This document shows, piece after piece, positions 45,944 to 58,411 of a DNA stretch of 64,000 bases (positions within the stretch are counted from its first letter, which is position 1; each line of letters starts with the position of its first letter). The stretch lies in contig CM055618.1 in NCBI GenBank assembly GCA_029379385.1, positions 7,450,134-7,514,133 of the forward strand. Reading direction: 5' to 3'. Position numbers and translations under genes: made by a program. The notes under the pieces are model-generated. The model was not told the DNA's origin and did not search any database. It saw only the letters and a list, made by a program, of their open reading frames with translations. This DNA comes from Quillaja saponaria (taxonomy: Eukaryota; Streptophyta; Magnoliopsida; Fabales; Quillajaceae).

Positions 45944-48900
45944 TTGGAGGTCATTCATAAAAGAAACAGATAGCATAGATATCTGAGGAACCTTTAGAAG
46001 CAACGTAAAAGATTCTCTATTTTCCATCAATTGTTGAACTATATTCTAAGTTCAACTTCCAAGGAACTCGCGGAACAAACAAACATAGAATATACAACCA
46101 CATAACATTGAATGAGGTAAATTGGCCTGCACCTGCCATTCTTTAGTGTGGAAGTTCGTGCAGTGCCTCGTAGATAATGAATATATACCAAAATATAAAT
46201 GGAAGATGTTTCATGGTACCTCATCCTTTAAGGGCTATATTGAAACTTGAAAAAGTTAGGGAATGTGAGATGCCCCTCAGGTCAGATATCATGGATTATG
46301 CCCATCCAAAAGGGTGTAAACCTAATATGCTTGCCTTCACAAGTAAAAAATCAAGGTTGGAAAAGATGCCCATGTTCTAAAAAATATGTATACCAAACAA
46401 GTATTCTACCAAACATGAAAATCTGTAATGACCAGGTATCCTATAGGAGTTTATATATCATGCTTGGGACTCTTTAAGGCGCAGCATCCTCAATTTCAAA
46501 TAACAAACAGCTCCTTACCCTTTAACCAACATTTAACCTCTAATGCCTGGAAGAAACCAAAAAAGGAAAAAAAAAAAAAAAAAGTTGTACTTATAACAAG
46601 AAATCCATTACAGCATACATGTTCCATTTAAAACAAAATCCATCTGAAACTGTTACCACTTCCTTAGGAAGAATAAACTCTAACAAGCAGTTAGATTGTC
46701 CCACGTGTTTGAAGTAAAAGAAATCCACCTATATATGTTTCTCTATTCATAAATAGCTCATGGTAAAACAACACAACATGAGAAGTATATAACTCCAAAG
46801 AAGACAGTCACAAGACCACAAAACCATGTCATCTGATAGGGCTCTTTATGATTGGTAACTGATAAGTCACTTCCCTGTACTTCAGAAAGCTTGCAGTCCT
46901 CTAAAATTTGACCTCTTCTTTTTTCTTCTTTCTTCTATCATTTTTAATCATCTATCACATGGCATAGGTAAAGACTTTCAAGTCTTCAAAACAATTTTTG
47001 GTACACATGCTAGTAGAAGATAAAGAGGCAATCAATTTCATAGGCACTCAAGATTGCATAGCAGCAGTTGAATAATATATGTCCGGCAGAAACAAAATTC
47101 ATTTTGTATCATGAATCACCTTTGTTCAAAGCCGTTTTACAATCTAAGGATGAATAGCTTACTAGATCCATATTCAGCAAACTGTCTCAGGGCTTCTATT
47201 GTTTGCGGGTGATATTAGATCAATTGTCAAGACCAAAACAGAATATATTCTAATTTGATATTATGGATTCACTGTATAACCTTACACTTCAGGATTAGGA
47301 ATATAACCAAGATTGGGTGTAGGTTTAGTACAACCAGGAAACTGTGAGAACCACATAAACTTAGACAGAAAAAAAGTGACAAGATGGTTATGGTCAACCA
47401 CATGGGTCATTCAATTTTGAAAAATGGGCCATTTGAGGGGAATGTAATCAAATAGTTATGCACGTGAAAATGGTATGGAGAACTCCAGCAGTAATATAGT
47501 ACAATTTCAAAATACCTTTTGGCTAAAGGTAATCAAAACAACTGCTATCAAGCCTCTGTTTTTAAAGTACACAATGCTGGGATTTGTAGAAGCTAACATG
47601 TCCACAAGTTAAGAGGAAAAGGAAAGGAGAAGATGAGCGGTACACAGGATAACAAATAAGGATATTAGTTCGAAACAAAGACAGCCTCCATTGAGATTAG
47701 TGTGGAGAAAAGTCAATTTGGAGAGCATATCTAGGTAGCAAAATGAGTCAGGTAGGAACATGGGAGGATTCATTAATAAGAGTTTTACACGGGTACATTT
47801 CTAGAAAGAGGAAATGGTAAAAGCAAATGTAAACAGGATCCCAGCTACTCACAAAAGAAGAATTATGGAGCTGAGCCCATGCGGCTGGAACTAGGCTAGG
47901 TTGAGTTGTATCAATTAATATCTTACAGTATTTTTAACAAAATGTAGTATTAGTCAAAGATCATCTTTTATACAACATCCCAGTGTATATCATGTGTTAG
48001 TCATATCTATATAATATGTTTTGTGTTTAAAATACAACATTGAAGCCTTCAATCACCTTTACCATATAGAGCAAGATAAAATTAATAATATTGACAAATT
48101 TCTGCTACTATGCGTTTAAAAAGTGAAGATTGATCTGATTGGATAGTGTCAACTGTCAAATGCCAACCAATTTCACAACTACAAATAGAACCCAACTGGG
48201 TAAATATCCTACTACTCTTTCTTTGTCCAATTAACTCAAATAGAAACCCACCTATTTTCTAGCTTTTACAGAAAAAGTGAGGGACAATCAGGCAACATAG
48301 TTTATTTTGTATGCACTTAAAAAAATTAGTCAAGGAAACCTTGTCATATATTGGTTGCCAATATAAAAACAGCCTAAGCACCTGCTCAGGTTTAATTTTA
48401 CAAAATATATTGGTTGCCAATATAAAATCAGTCTATGCGCCTGCTCAGGTTTAATTTTACAACTCAAGGCCTGGGTTGAATGTTTCAAAAGACACCAAGC
48501 TACTTTGAAGGTTATACAATCCAGAAACTGTAAGAAGTTTGAGAAACAAAAGAAAATTGAATGTGCCCTTACAAAAAATTGTCAGGGAAAATTTGTAATG
48601 GACAAGTATGCAGGTCATGTCTGCCATTTCCAAAATTTATCGCAGAAAAATGCAAGCAGTGGCATTTTGTTGAAACAAATGGTACCTTAACTACATATTA
48701 AGACATTACTCAGGCAAAAAGATTTTCTGAGAAGTACCTTCCAGGAAGCAGCTGAGAGCTGTTAACAGGGCCCTTTGCATTACCAAATCGCTTGGCTCTA
48801 TTCTCATGTTCCTTATCCACACGCATGGCAGCTACCTCCTTCTCCATAGCAGCTACCTCTCTTCTCATCTTCTTAGCCTCAACCTCCATGGCCTTGGTCA

Positions 48901-51900
48901 ATGTGTCCACTTTCTTTGCTAACATCTGAGTAAAACAATCATTGCCAAATATTAGGAAGGAGGAAAATTTTGGAGTCATAAGATTATCAGGAAAAAGTAT
49001 CAACCTCAATGGCGTCGTCCTTATCCTTCAGGCCTTGATCTTTCTCGTGACCAGCTTTCCTCAAAGCTATGACCTCTTTCTGTAGTAGGTCATACAAAAC
49101 CCCTGGAACACTATCCTCCGCATCTGCCATTGGGAACTCATTTGGCTTATCATCAGCATTTTCTTTCCAGTTATTATTTTCCTCATTGTCCTTGATTCCT
49201 TCACAAGACTGGTTGAATGAAAAATTTGGTCCTGCTCCATTTAGAAGAATTTTACTCCTGTCCAATGACCTAGTTCCACCATCAAAAGATTTTGACGTGC
49301 CTTTAGCATGCTTCAAAACTGCACTGGAGCTAGAAGACTGAGATCTCAGTTGAAAGGATGGTAATCTCTTCGATAGAAACCCATTAGAGGTTAGTTTTGT
49401 CATGTTATCAGCTCCACCTAGAGATTGACGACGAGAAGGACCGCTGCTAATATTCCTTCCGTCTGAGGTACTGCGACCACTACTGTTAGGAATTCCTCTC
49501 AAACTCTCCTCTAGCACTTTAAGTCGTAAATGATATTTTTCCTGGAAAAGCAAAGCATTGACCTTGAATAATGACAAAATAAAAAATCAAAGCAAATATA
49601 TGGGCTCAAGAACCAGCTTATTACTTTCAATTGTGCTTCAGACTTTGCAGTTCGCTCAGATATAGCAAGCTTGTCTCGTAGTTGCTGCATTTCTCCCTAT
49701 GACAAAAATAGTTTAGAAATAATTAGAAACTACAAAAGGGTGAGCCCAAATGCAGAAGTTTTAAGGAAGGGGTAGAAAAAGTAAGATAATAAGAGCTCAA
49801 ACATCAAACTAAAAGTACACATATATATACACACACACCAAAACAGCAAAGAAAAACAATGACAAAATTTACCTGCAAGAATCTCCGCTCTTCAAGCCAC
49901 TGTTTTACAGGCATCACTTTGTCATTAGCATCTTTCCATTCATTTGCCACCACAACCGCTACCCTGTTTGCTGTCACCTTTGCACGGGCCAGCTCTCGGT
50001 CAAGAGTTTTCCTTTCTTCCTGAAGAAAACCAAACAATCATGTAAAGAAAGGAATGTATCCACCGGAGAAAATCATAGTTAAATATAAAGCAACTGCAAT
50101 GCTGAGCTAGCAAAAATGAGCGGCACACTACATTCATTTCTTGAACTTTCCGCTGATAATCCCTCACAGCATTTGCAGCTGCACCACCAGCAAGAACAGC
50201 CTCTTCTAGCTCTCGTACAGTCTGGGTAAGTTTTTCAACCTCTGCTACCTTTTGTCTGTGCATTTTGTCCAAAATTTTATTTTCTTCCTAAGAAACAGAA
50301 GTGGCAAACATATGAGGACAATCATAAAACCAAAAGTAAAAGGTAACACATCTAAAGTTCTGATGCACTGGAATGAAAAAAATACTGCACAGTATAGCAA
50401 TTACCTGGCAAATCTCAATTTGTTTCATCAACTCCTGGTTTTTATTTTGGAGATCGTCCACCATAGAGGCCTTAGCCAAGGCAACCTGAACAGTCCTCTC
50501 AGCTTCAAGTAGAGCTGCTTCTTTTGATTTGGTAAGACGATCTAATGCTTTGTTATCATCTTGAAGCTTTGCAATCTACAAAGAATCAAAGTAAATAAAC
50601 AATACTTACAGTGAAAGCGCTCCACCACTCTCTTCCCCCCTCCTCCCATTTGTTCTTCAATGAAACCATCTTTATATGTTCAAGAACGAGGAGTACCTCT
50701 TGGCGAGCAAGCTTCAGTTCAGCCTCCAGAGGTGCAAGAATGGCTTCTATTGGGGGCATGTCATCATCCTTCTGAGCAGCATGAACCCTTCGAAGAGTGG
50801 CTTCAGCTGCAAACTGAGCTGCCATGGAAGCCTTCTTTTCATCATTTATTTTCTTTATTTCAAGATTCTGCAAAACATTTCTACTCAGTAAAAATAACAC
50901 TGCCAATGGTGAAAAATTCATAACCAAAGTTGACAAAGGCTTCAAGTAGTACTTTGCTTTCTAGAAGAGATTCTGTTAATTTCAGCTTTTCGTCCACCCT
51001 TGACAGTTCTTCAGTAAGCTACAGTAAATTAGACAGAGAACAAAAAGGTCAGCTCTCAGTTTCGGCAAAATGTGCAGTATATGTATTAAGCCAAAGACAA
51101 TCAGATGAGCAATTTCTAACTTTTTCCTGAGTAAAATTAACTTGAAAAATAATAAATAAAAGATTCTAACAACGTCTTATGCATAAGTCTGTTTTAACAG
51201 TAATGTCAAATATCAAGTCAACTTTTGAATTCCCCAGTCACTGTCCACAAAAGGTAACCAAATAAATTTAGAGCATAAAACGGATCAGTGACATAATATA
51301 GAACAGTGACAGTTCTACCATGAATTAGAAACCTCCAAATTCTAGAGAGGCAGGTATATCATCAGACACTGTAAAAGTTTAACTGTGGGACCAAGGAAAG
51401 AATACAAAGAATGAAAGCATGAATTACCAGTTCTTTTATAAGAAATAAAATAATCAGATGCAGTAGTAAAAAGGTCTTCAAAGCAGCCGCTTTATGCAAA
51501 ACAGATGGAATATGGACTGTACCCTGGAGGCCAATAACTTGGCAATGTCCTTTTTTTATCTGGACATCCAAAGAATTGAATCTAGAACCCCTACCCAAAC
51601 GCCACCCACCCTTGCCATCTGAGCTAAGCCCAGATGCCTCCTTTTTATCTGGACATAGGAATTTCGAAACTCAAGTGACAACCTAAACATACAGCAGAAT
51701 GAATTCAGACCAGCACAAGGAAGAATACAATCCTGAAGAATGACAAGTAGACCTAAACAAACATCCAATATGACACTGAGAGGTGCACGTATGTATTCAT
51801 GCAGTTGGATAAGATGGCATCCATATAAAATTGTATACTCAAAATTGATAAAAATGATTAGAAGTTACATTGCTAAACATGGGTGACATATGACTAGTAT

Positions 51901-52742
51901 AAGCAATACAGATTCCAGAACACTGAAAATCGCTTCGCCAATAATAAAAGGCATTCTCCATAAGTTTGGACAGATATAGCCTTTCCCAAAATGCTAAATT
52001 CAGACCATCGGATGGAGGTTCCGCCTATTACAACTCCATGAGTAAAACTTCAACTGGTTGTATGACGGGAAAGTGTGGTGTTTTGTCAATTGTGTCAATA
52101 ATTTTTCCATTTACAAATGAACAGAAGAGTGTACTAAATTTAATAACTAAGTGGGCTTCAAAAGAAATCCTCATAATCCTAACATCGAAACATTGTCCCT
52201 AAAACAAAGATAAATATAAAAATTGCAAATCGAAGTCATTTTTTTCAAGCTAACACCATCTATTTAAATGCTAAATAAATTTGAGAACTTTAGAAGAGAC
52301 CTCTTCAACGGCCTTTTCTCTAAGTCGTTCAGAAAATCTCAAAGCCTTGATCTCTGCCTGCGCTTCTCCTAGTTCTCTTTCCTTATCTGCACACATAGAA
52401 CACCATTAATCAACATCAAGAAAACCAATCAGCCGGAAAAACACACCGGATCGAACCGCATTTCGTACCTCTGACTTCGTTCTCCAGACGATTAAGCTCC
52501 AGTTTCACCGGATCCGACCCGTGCATCAAATTCATAAACTCATCAGCATCCAAGCTCGGCCTAACAGAAGGCCGCCTCCGCGACGAGCTTTTTCCTTCTT
52601 TAAACGATCCCGACACCATCACAGGCTGCGGCGGAGTCAGTGCAGCACTCATACCTTCAGCCCGCCCATTCCTCATCTCCAACATTTCCTCCACCGGAGC
52701 CACGGCCATGACCCCTTCTCCGTCGCCGGAAACCTCCTCCAT
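45807..52742 (-). CDS. MAP70: Microtubule-associated protein 70 (MAP70-1/2 type)
   Basis: A plant-specific coiled-coil protein that binds cortical microtubules and helps shape secondary walls and division arrays. Eleven exons join in phase to 634 aa: 52469-52742, 52301-52386, 50953-51018, 50697-50867, 50405-50575, 50132-50287, 49873-50019, 49625-49696, 49005-49541, 48738-48925, 45807-45843. The N-terminus has a Ser/Arg patch, then PSLDADEFMNLMHGSDPVKL, the family hallmark. Residues about 80-400 are heptad-rich coiled coil, including KKASMAAQFAAEATLRRVHA and AVLAGGAAANAVRDYQRK. Exon 9 (residues 382-560) is Ser-rich and basic (SSGPSRRQSLGGA, SFDGGTRSLDRSK). A second coiled coil (AKKMRREVAAMEKEVAAMRV) follows. 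The last exon gives NVARGLTRSTQ and a stop. Length matches the family (about 600-635 aa). Which paralogue it is remains open. Confidence 0.95.
45899..45932. repeat. A34/T34 homopolymer near the last MAP70 splice acceptor
   Basis: Thirty-four consecutive A on the plus strand, thus U34 in the MAP70 pre-mRNA, beginning about 55 nt upstream of the acceptor of the terminal exon. No target duplication was seen that would mark a retroposed poly(A) tail. Confidence 0.9.
48347..48464. repeat. 59-bp tandem duplication with palindromic core
   Basis: Two adjacent copies, about 48347-48405 and 48406-48464, differ at only a few positions. Each carries ATATTGGTTGCCAATAT, a perfect 7-bp inverted repeat around TTG, and 'cctgctcaggtttaatttta'. 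It lies in MAP70 intron 10 about 270 nt past the donor. Confidence 0.9.
51553..51656 (-). mobile_element. Retroposed tRNA-like/SINE-like sequence in MAP70 intron 2
   Basis: A 74-bp body (51568-51641) is flanked by perfect 15-bp direct repeats TTTTTATCTGGACAT (51553-51567 and 51642-51656). Read on the minus strand, the body contains GGGCTTAGCTCAGATGG, a good tRNA A-box arm, and GGGGTTCTAGATTCAATTC, a diverged B-box/T-arm. It ends close to an A-rich stretch. The long target duplication and A-rich 3' end are marks of LINE-assisted retroposition. It does not fold into an obviously functional tRNA, so it is a tRNA pseudogene or very short SINE. Confidence 0.7.
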
Positions 52743-53220
52743 GGCCGATCTAACAGATGCCGTAACCTCTTTACCTCTATAACACCCTCACATCCAAATG
52801 CTCCTACTTCTCAGGATCCAAACAAAACGCAAGGATATATATAAATATATAGATATAGAGAGGGAAAGTAAGAGTAATGGTTTTGTTTTGTGTCTTTCTC
52901 TCTCTAGATTGTGATTTGAATCTGGTTTTGTATGCCTCAGGTTAGAGTGAGAGTGTGTGTTAGCAAGTACGCCTTGCTGTTAAGTAGACAAGACCCCGTG
53001 TGTGAGAGACATTTTAGAGAGAGAAAGAGCAAACAGTGTATTATGGGACAGTGATTGAGAGTAAACTTTAATTTCTCAGTTCTAAACTCAGTCTAATACC
53101 AGTACTGGGTTTTGAATTAGGATAAGCCGGATGCGTAATGCGCATAGCACAGTGAAGATAAAGGTGTTGTGTGCGTTGTGTGCACATGGGTTGTTTTTGA
53201 CTAGGCAAAGCATGATCCTA
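52743..53220 (-). promoter_or_regulatory. MAP70 5' leader and promoter region
   Basis: On the coding strand this stretch is CT-rich (complement of GAGAGA tracts at 52855-52865 and 53010-53030). A TATA-rich segment (52835-52857) lies about 95-115 nt upstream of the ATG. CT-rich leaders are usual for plant housekeeping-type genes. The transcription start is not determined. Confidence 0.35.
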
Positions 53221-55019
53221 TGCTTTTCACTATCCACCATCAAGGGGAAGAAACAAAGAAAATTATTTTTGTAAATTATTTAAATCTTCCTTTGATTTTA
53301 TTGATATTACACGTACTTCTCTCTATTTTAAAATCTACACATATATTTTCTAAAACTTAAAATTAAAATAAAATACGCCCATTATATATTTCTTAAGAGA
53401 CAAATACAATTTTAAAATTATTTAACTTAAAGTAAGATATAAATTAAATTAAATTTATAACCATTTATAAAATAATAATACAACTGAAAAAAATGTTATT
53501 TACATTTAGTAGGAATTTCATATTCTTTAAAAACTTCTAATGTTTTATAAATACGATTGTTTTACTAAATTTTTATATTTTCAATTTTTTTCATAATTTT
53601 AGGAATGATTGATAATTTGCTTTTGGTTTAAATTTATTTTAAGTTTAATAACAAAATAAAAATTATATGTATCTCTTTATGACCATAAGGTATTATAGAA
53701 AGATTCTCTCGATTTTTTAAAGTTTAGGTTGTGGTTGTAGTTTACTTTCAAGTTTCAAGAATTGTATATTTTAAAAATAAAGGGGAGTGCGGTATAATAT
53801 CAGTATAAATCCAGGAAATGTTGTCGTAATTTACTCAAATTAATTTGCTGATATTATACTTATTTTTAAAATTTACAAAAATTTCTTAAACTACCTTTTT
53901 ACCTTGTATTATTAAAATATATTTTTTATTTATTTAAAGGTTAAGGTGTGCGCATACCAGTTTATACACACATTGACTAATCACCTCTTTGATCTAGTTA
54001 AACTCAAAACTAGGAAGTCAATGAAATGATTGGGGTATTAAAATAATTTAGTGATGATATGAAACTATTAAACTTGAAATAAGATATAACTCAAAAATAA
54101 ATTAATAATCATTTTTAAAATTATGATAAAGAAAATAATAAATGAAAAACAATTAAGTTAAGTTAAATAATAACATATCAACATAAATTTAAATAAATTT
54201 ATACGTGTCTCTTAGTAAGAATATAATAAAGATATTTGAAGTATTTTAACTTAATTAATAACATGTCAACATAAATTTAAATAAATTTATACGTGTCTCT
54301 TAGTAAGAATATAATAAAGATATTTTAAGTATTTTATCTTAATTTAAATTTTCAATGGAGCTCTGTGTATGTTTTAAAAATAAAAAGGTGATTCATGTAA
54401 TTTCAGCACAATTCAAAGTGGAATAATTTAGATAGGTGATGAATCATAGATAGTTTATGGAAAAAAAATTGAATAGAAGTCAAGAGAATTTAATTAATAA
54501 GTAAAAAAACATTACCTTACATTACTCTTCTATATAAAATTTTCCATTAGAATTGATGGAAATTGCACACGATGACTAAAACATTTATCTTTTCTTTTTG
54601 TGCTTTGCAAAAGAAAAACTTGTCTTAATTTTAGATGGTGTTTTACAAGTTTATATTTAAGCATTAAATTAGTTTTACCACAAGAGATTAGCCTACTGGT
54701 CAAAAATGTGATCTCTCATAGAGGTCATGAATTTAAATCACGTTGAGAACGCGTGAGGAGTAACTCCTCTATAAATTTTGTAGATATTTTTTTAAAATAG
54801 AAGAATAACTTGGTGAAAGGGAAATTGTATATATATACATATATATTGGTTTTGAGGTCAACTTGTGTCCCGATCAACTTACACATACATTCACTAATCT
54901 ATGTACATCTAAGGTCTGGTCAAAGCCAATCATCCATACTAGGATTAGAAAATTTATGAATATTTTACTCTCATGACCTCCCTAAGAAGATTCGAATATC
55001 TAAAATCAATAGAATTGTA
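53221..55019. other. AT-rich intergenic DNA
   Basis: No coding frame is supported. It contains the 88-bp tandem duplication described separately. Confidence 0.6.
54171..54345. repeat. 88-bp tandem duplication
   Basis: Two adjacent, nearly identical copies (54171-54258 and 54259-54345) share TAACAT.TCAACATAAA and 'tacgtgtctcttagtaagaa'. The few differences imply a recent event. Confidence 0.92.
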
Positions 55020-56470
55020 ATTATTTTTGAGTCTTAGAGGTAAAGATTTTTTATTTCCTTTTATACTGTTATGAGTTTGTATTATTACATAATTATGTTT
55101 AGTTGTTATTTTACTTCAAATACACTACTATTTTTATTTATTTATTTTTACTTTATTTTATTATCAATAGAATTGTAATTATTTTAGGACTATTGATTAA
55201 TTTTTTTCTAATTCTTCTCAATATTAATAAATCTATAATTTTTCAATAACTATATGTCAAATCAATTAAAATTGAATTTCTGATTTTTTATTTATTTAAT
55301 AAGTACCTAATAATCTTAATTTTTGTTTTAGTTCTTCTCAAATTTAAGAATTAAAATTTTAAAAATTAATATGAATTAAAAAAAATTAAGAGTATAATTT
55401 TCATGAATATAATATTGTAGTTTAACTTTTATATCAAAAAGATATTTTTTTTAATAAGAAATTTTTTTTTTAATACACTTATGAGTTTGTATTATTACAT
55501 ACTTATGTTCAGTTGTTATTTTACTTCAAATACACTACTATTTTTTTTTTCCTATTTTTACTCCATTTTAATATCAATAGAATTGTAATTATTTTAGAAC
55601 TATTGATTTTATTTTATTTTTTATGAATTCTTCTCAATATTAATAAATCTCTAATTTCTGAATAATTATATGTCAAAACAGTTAAAATTGAATTTCTGAT
55701 TTATTTATTTATTTATTTAATAAGTACCTCATAATCTTAATTTTTATTTAAGTTCTTCTCAAATTTAAGGATTAAAATTTTAAAAATTAATATGAATTAA
55801 AAGAAAAATTAAGAGTATACTTTTTATGCATATATTATTTTTGTTTAACTTTTATATCATAAAAAAAATTAATAATTATATGTCAATATTAGTTAATATT
55901 AAATTTTTTAAATTTCTTATAGATTAAGTTCCTAATAATTATTATTTTTTAGTTCTTCTCAAATTTATGAAATAATTTTTTTAAATACCATGAATTAAAA
56001 AATATTTAGAATATAGTTTCCATTATTATATATTGTTGTTTTAACTTTTAATGAAGGAAATTTTATTTTCTTAAATATGCTATGAGTTTTTACTATTATT
56101 ATTTTACTTCAAATGTTCTATTTTTTATCTTACTAATTTCATAATTTTTTGCTATTTTAATATTACTATAATTATAATTATTTTATGATTATTGATTTTT
56201 TTAATCCTAATTATTTTTAATATTAATAAATACATAATTTATCAATAACTATATATCAATAGTAATTAATACTGCATTTCTCAATTTTTTAATTTAATAA
56301 GTTACAAATAATTATAATATTATAAATTAATTTTCTTTTAAAATGCTATGAATGAAAAGAAATATTAAGAGTATAATTTTTATAATTATAATATTATTGT
56401 ATTAATTCTTCCTCCATCTTTAGAATTTTTTTAAAATAATTATATGTTAAATTATTTTTTAGAAATAATT
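55020..56470. repeat. AT-rich imperfect tandem block related to 32040-33640
   Basis: A unit including 'atgagttt.tattattacat', 'gttattttacttcaaat.cacta', 'atcaatagaattgtaattattttag.actattgatt' and 'gttaaaattgaatttctgattt' recurs at about 55070, 55485 and, more weakly, 56080. The spacing is about 410 bp between the first two. The same words occur at 32100-33060, so both blocks derive from one repeat family. No coding capacity. Confidence 0.7.
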
Positions 56471-58107
56471 TCTTGATATTTACATTAATTGTTGATATAT
56501 ATATAGATATATATAAAATAAAAAACTCATCCTTTATGAAATAAATTTAATTTCACTATGTACACAACTCATTAATGCAAACACTATTGAGAAAAAAAAT
56601 AAATTCAATAACATTCAATCCAAAACATCCTTTATGAAAATAATCACAACATCTTTAAGAAAAGAAGAAACTTACAATTAGTTAAGATTCGCGTGTTGCG
56701 TTCGAAAGAATATTTTCAAGTACACATAAAACTTTTCAACAATTCGTTGTTTCATAATTCTAAATGAATATCCCATAACATTCAATCCAATCTATAATCT
56801 GCATATTCCATCACCAAATTATTGTGGTAGTGTTTTAGTGGAATCTTTGGATGTTTTAATTAAGAGAATCTATTAGAAGAGATAAAAATATAATATGTTT
56901 TCTTTTTAAAGTGTATTTAATTAATTTAAAAATAAGTCTACTTATTTTAAAAGCCAAGCGTGAATCTTACGATCATTTACTTTCAGTACCATCAATGATA
57001 TGTATTGTTAATAATTTAAATGAGGATTTCTTAATTATTTTTTTGGTACATATAGTGTTCTACTTTGTTTAAATGAAGAATAAACCCAATTTCTTATTAT
57101 AAAAAAAATAAAAAAAAGTATAGGAAATATAAATTTCATTATTGTATATAACCATCTAAAATGCATATCTAGATTCTATAAGACATAAAACAAAAACAAT
57201 ACACAAAAAAAAAAACTATATGTTAAACTGGTAGTTAGAATATATTGGGTCGAATTAATATATTTTAGTGTTTTGACTTATGTAATTATAAAACTACTCG
57301 TTAATCATTGTGAAGAAATAATTGGCAAAACCTACAAACAATAACACGTGAAGGTGAACAATATATTACTGTTATGGTATGTATGTCATTTCATGTCATG
57401 AGCATTTGACAAGATATTAATGCAGTTAAAATTTCTTGGATACGTTCCATTCATAGGTGTGTGCTTACTGCTTAATGGGCAAACCTATTTTGTACTTCTT
57501 GTAACAATTATTGCGCAACTGGTGTAGAAAATTCAGATAAAAGACAATATTTAGTGTCATTGTCAATAGTGTAAGACAGCAAAAAATAATATCTCTTTGG
57601 AATATGTATCAAATACAAACATGAACCTGATTTTTTTTTCCTTTTTCGGTTGCCTTTGTCCAAATCATATGATTAACAAAAAAATATTTGAATTTTTTTT
57701 TTTCCTGTTTGCGGTAGTTAGGTTTGTGGAGGTAGAGGCAATGGCGGAACTACATAGACTTGTAGGCCATGTAGGATTTTGGGAAAATAAATTTTTAAGC
57801 CATGAAATCTTATACTTTTAACATTTTGTCACTACAAGATTTTTGGAATATATTTTGATCTATAAAACTTATATTATTTCAATCCTTATAAAATTTATTT
57901 TTTATAATTGTGACCCTTATAAAATATATTTTATAGTAATTTTATCTGGTTTTACCTGCTTAAAAAAATAATAGTAAAGTGAAGAAATAAGGTAATGCTT
58001 GAAAAAAACAAAAAAAAAACTAAGGTCAAGAAATAAGGTAAACTCAGTGTTAATCAATATTAAATACACATGTTTAATATCTATTTCTTTTGACAAGTTA
58101 GAATGGG
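56471..58107. other. AT-rich intergenic DNA
   Basis: No gene is supported. A 74-codon frame at 57597-57821 spans T-rich low-complexity sequence and is probably chance. Confidence 0.55.
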
Positions 58108-58411
58108 CACAACAAGAAAAATGTCATTTAGCTACCACCAATATCGGTTACTAAATCGGTAGCAAAAGGGTTTAGCTACCTATTTTGTGACCAATTCAGT
58201 TGGTGGCTGAAATCAAGATTGCTAAAGCAATCACTGGATTTTTCAGTCTCTAATTGCTTATACTAAATTTTATGCCACAAAAGTGGTACCTAAAATGGTA
58301 TTAAAACAGATTTTGAATTTTTTTTCAATCACAAAATCAGTAGTTAATTTTGATTTGTCTGAAGTTTGTAGTAGCAAATTTAGTAGCTAAAGTTATATAT
58401 TTCTTGTATTC
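58108..58411. mobile_element. CACTA-like MITE
   Basis: The left end CACAACAAGAAAAATG resembles the CACTACAAGAAAA terminus of plant CACTA elements. The right end, read on the other strand, is GAATACAAGAAATATA. Both ends continue into 'tttagctac', and the interior repeats variants of GGTAGC/TTACTAAATCGGTAGCAAA, typical of CACTA subterminal repeats. The outermost 3-4 bases have decayed and no 3-bp target duplication is evident. Similar words recur at 59035-59130, perhaps another fragment. Confidence 0.5.

Larger units (their letters stand above)
45844..48737 (-). other. MAP70 intron 10 (2.9 kb)
   Basis: Separates exon 10 (ending at QLLPG plus two bases of Arg) from the 37-nt last exon. It contains a T34 tract on the transcript strand close to the acceptor and a 59-bp tandem repeat near the donor. 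No gene is supported inside it. Confidence 0.8.

Noticed and set aside
48710..48737. Stop after YFSENLFA as the normal end of MAP70
   Set aside because: A canonical GT donor precedes this tail and a phase-matched 37-nt exon encoding the family-type C-terminus exists at 45807-45843; the short tail is kept only as a possible retained-intron form.
50660..50923. Plus-strand frames of 71-87 codons
   Set aside because: Antisense shadows of MAP70 exon 4, whose minus-strand reading is strongly conserved.
51568..51641. Functional tRNA gene
   Set aside because: A-box is fair but the B-box/T-arm is disrupted and no proper acceptor pairing is visible; the flanking 15-bp duplications show a retroposed copy.
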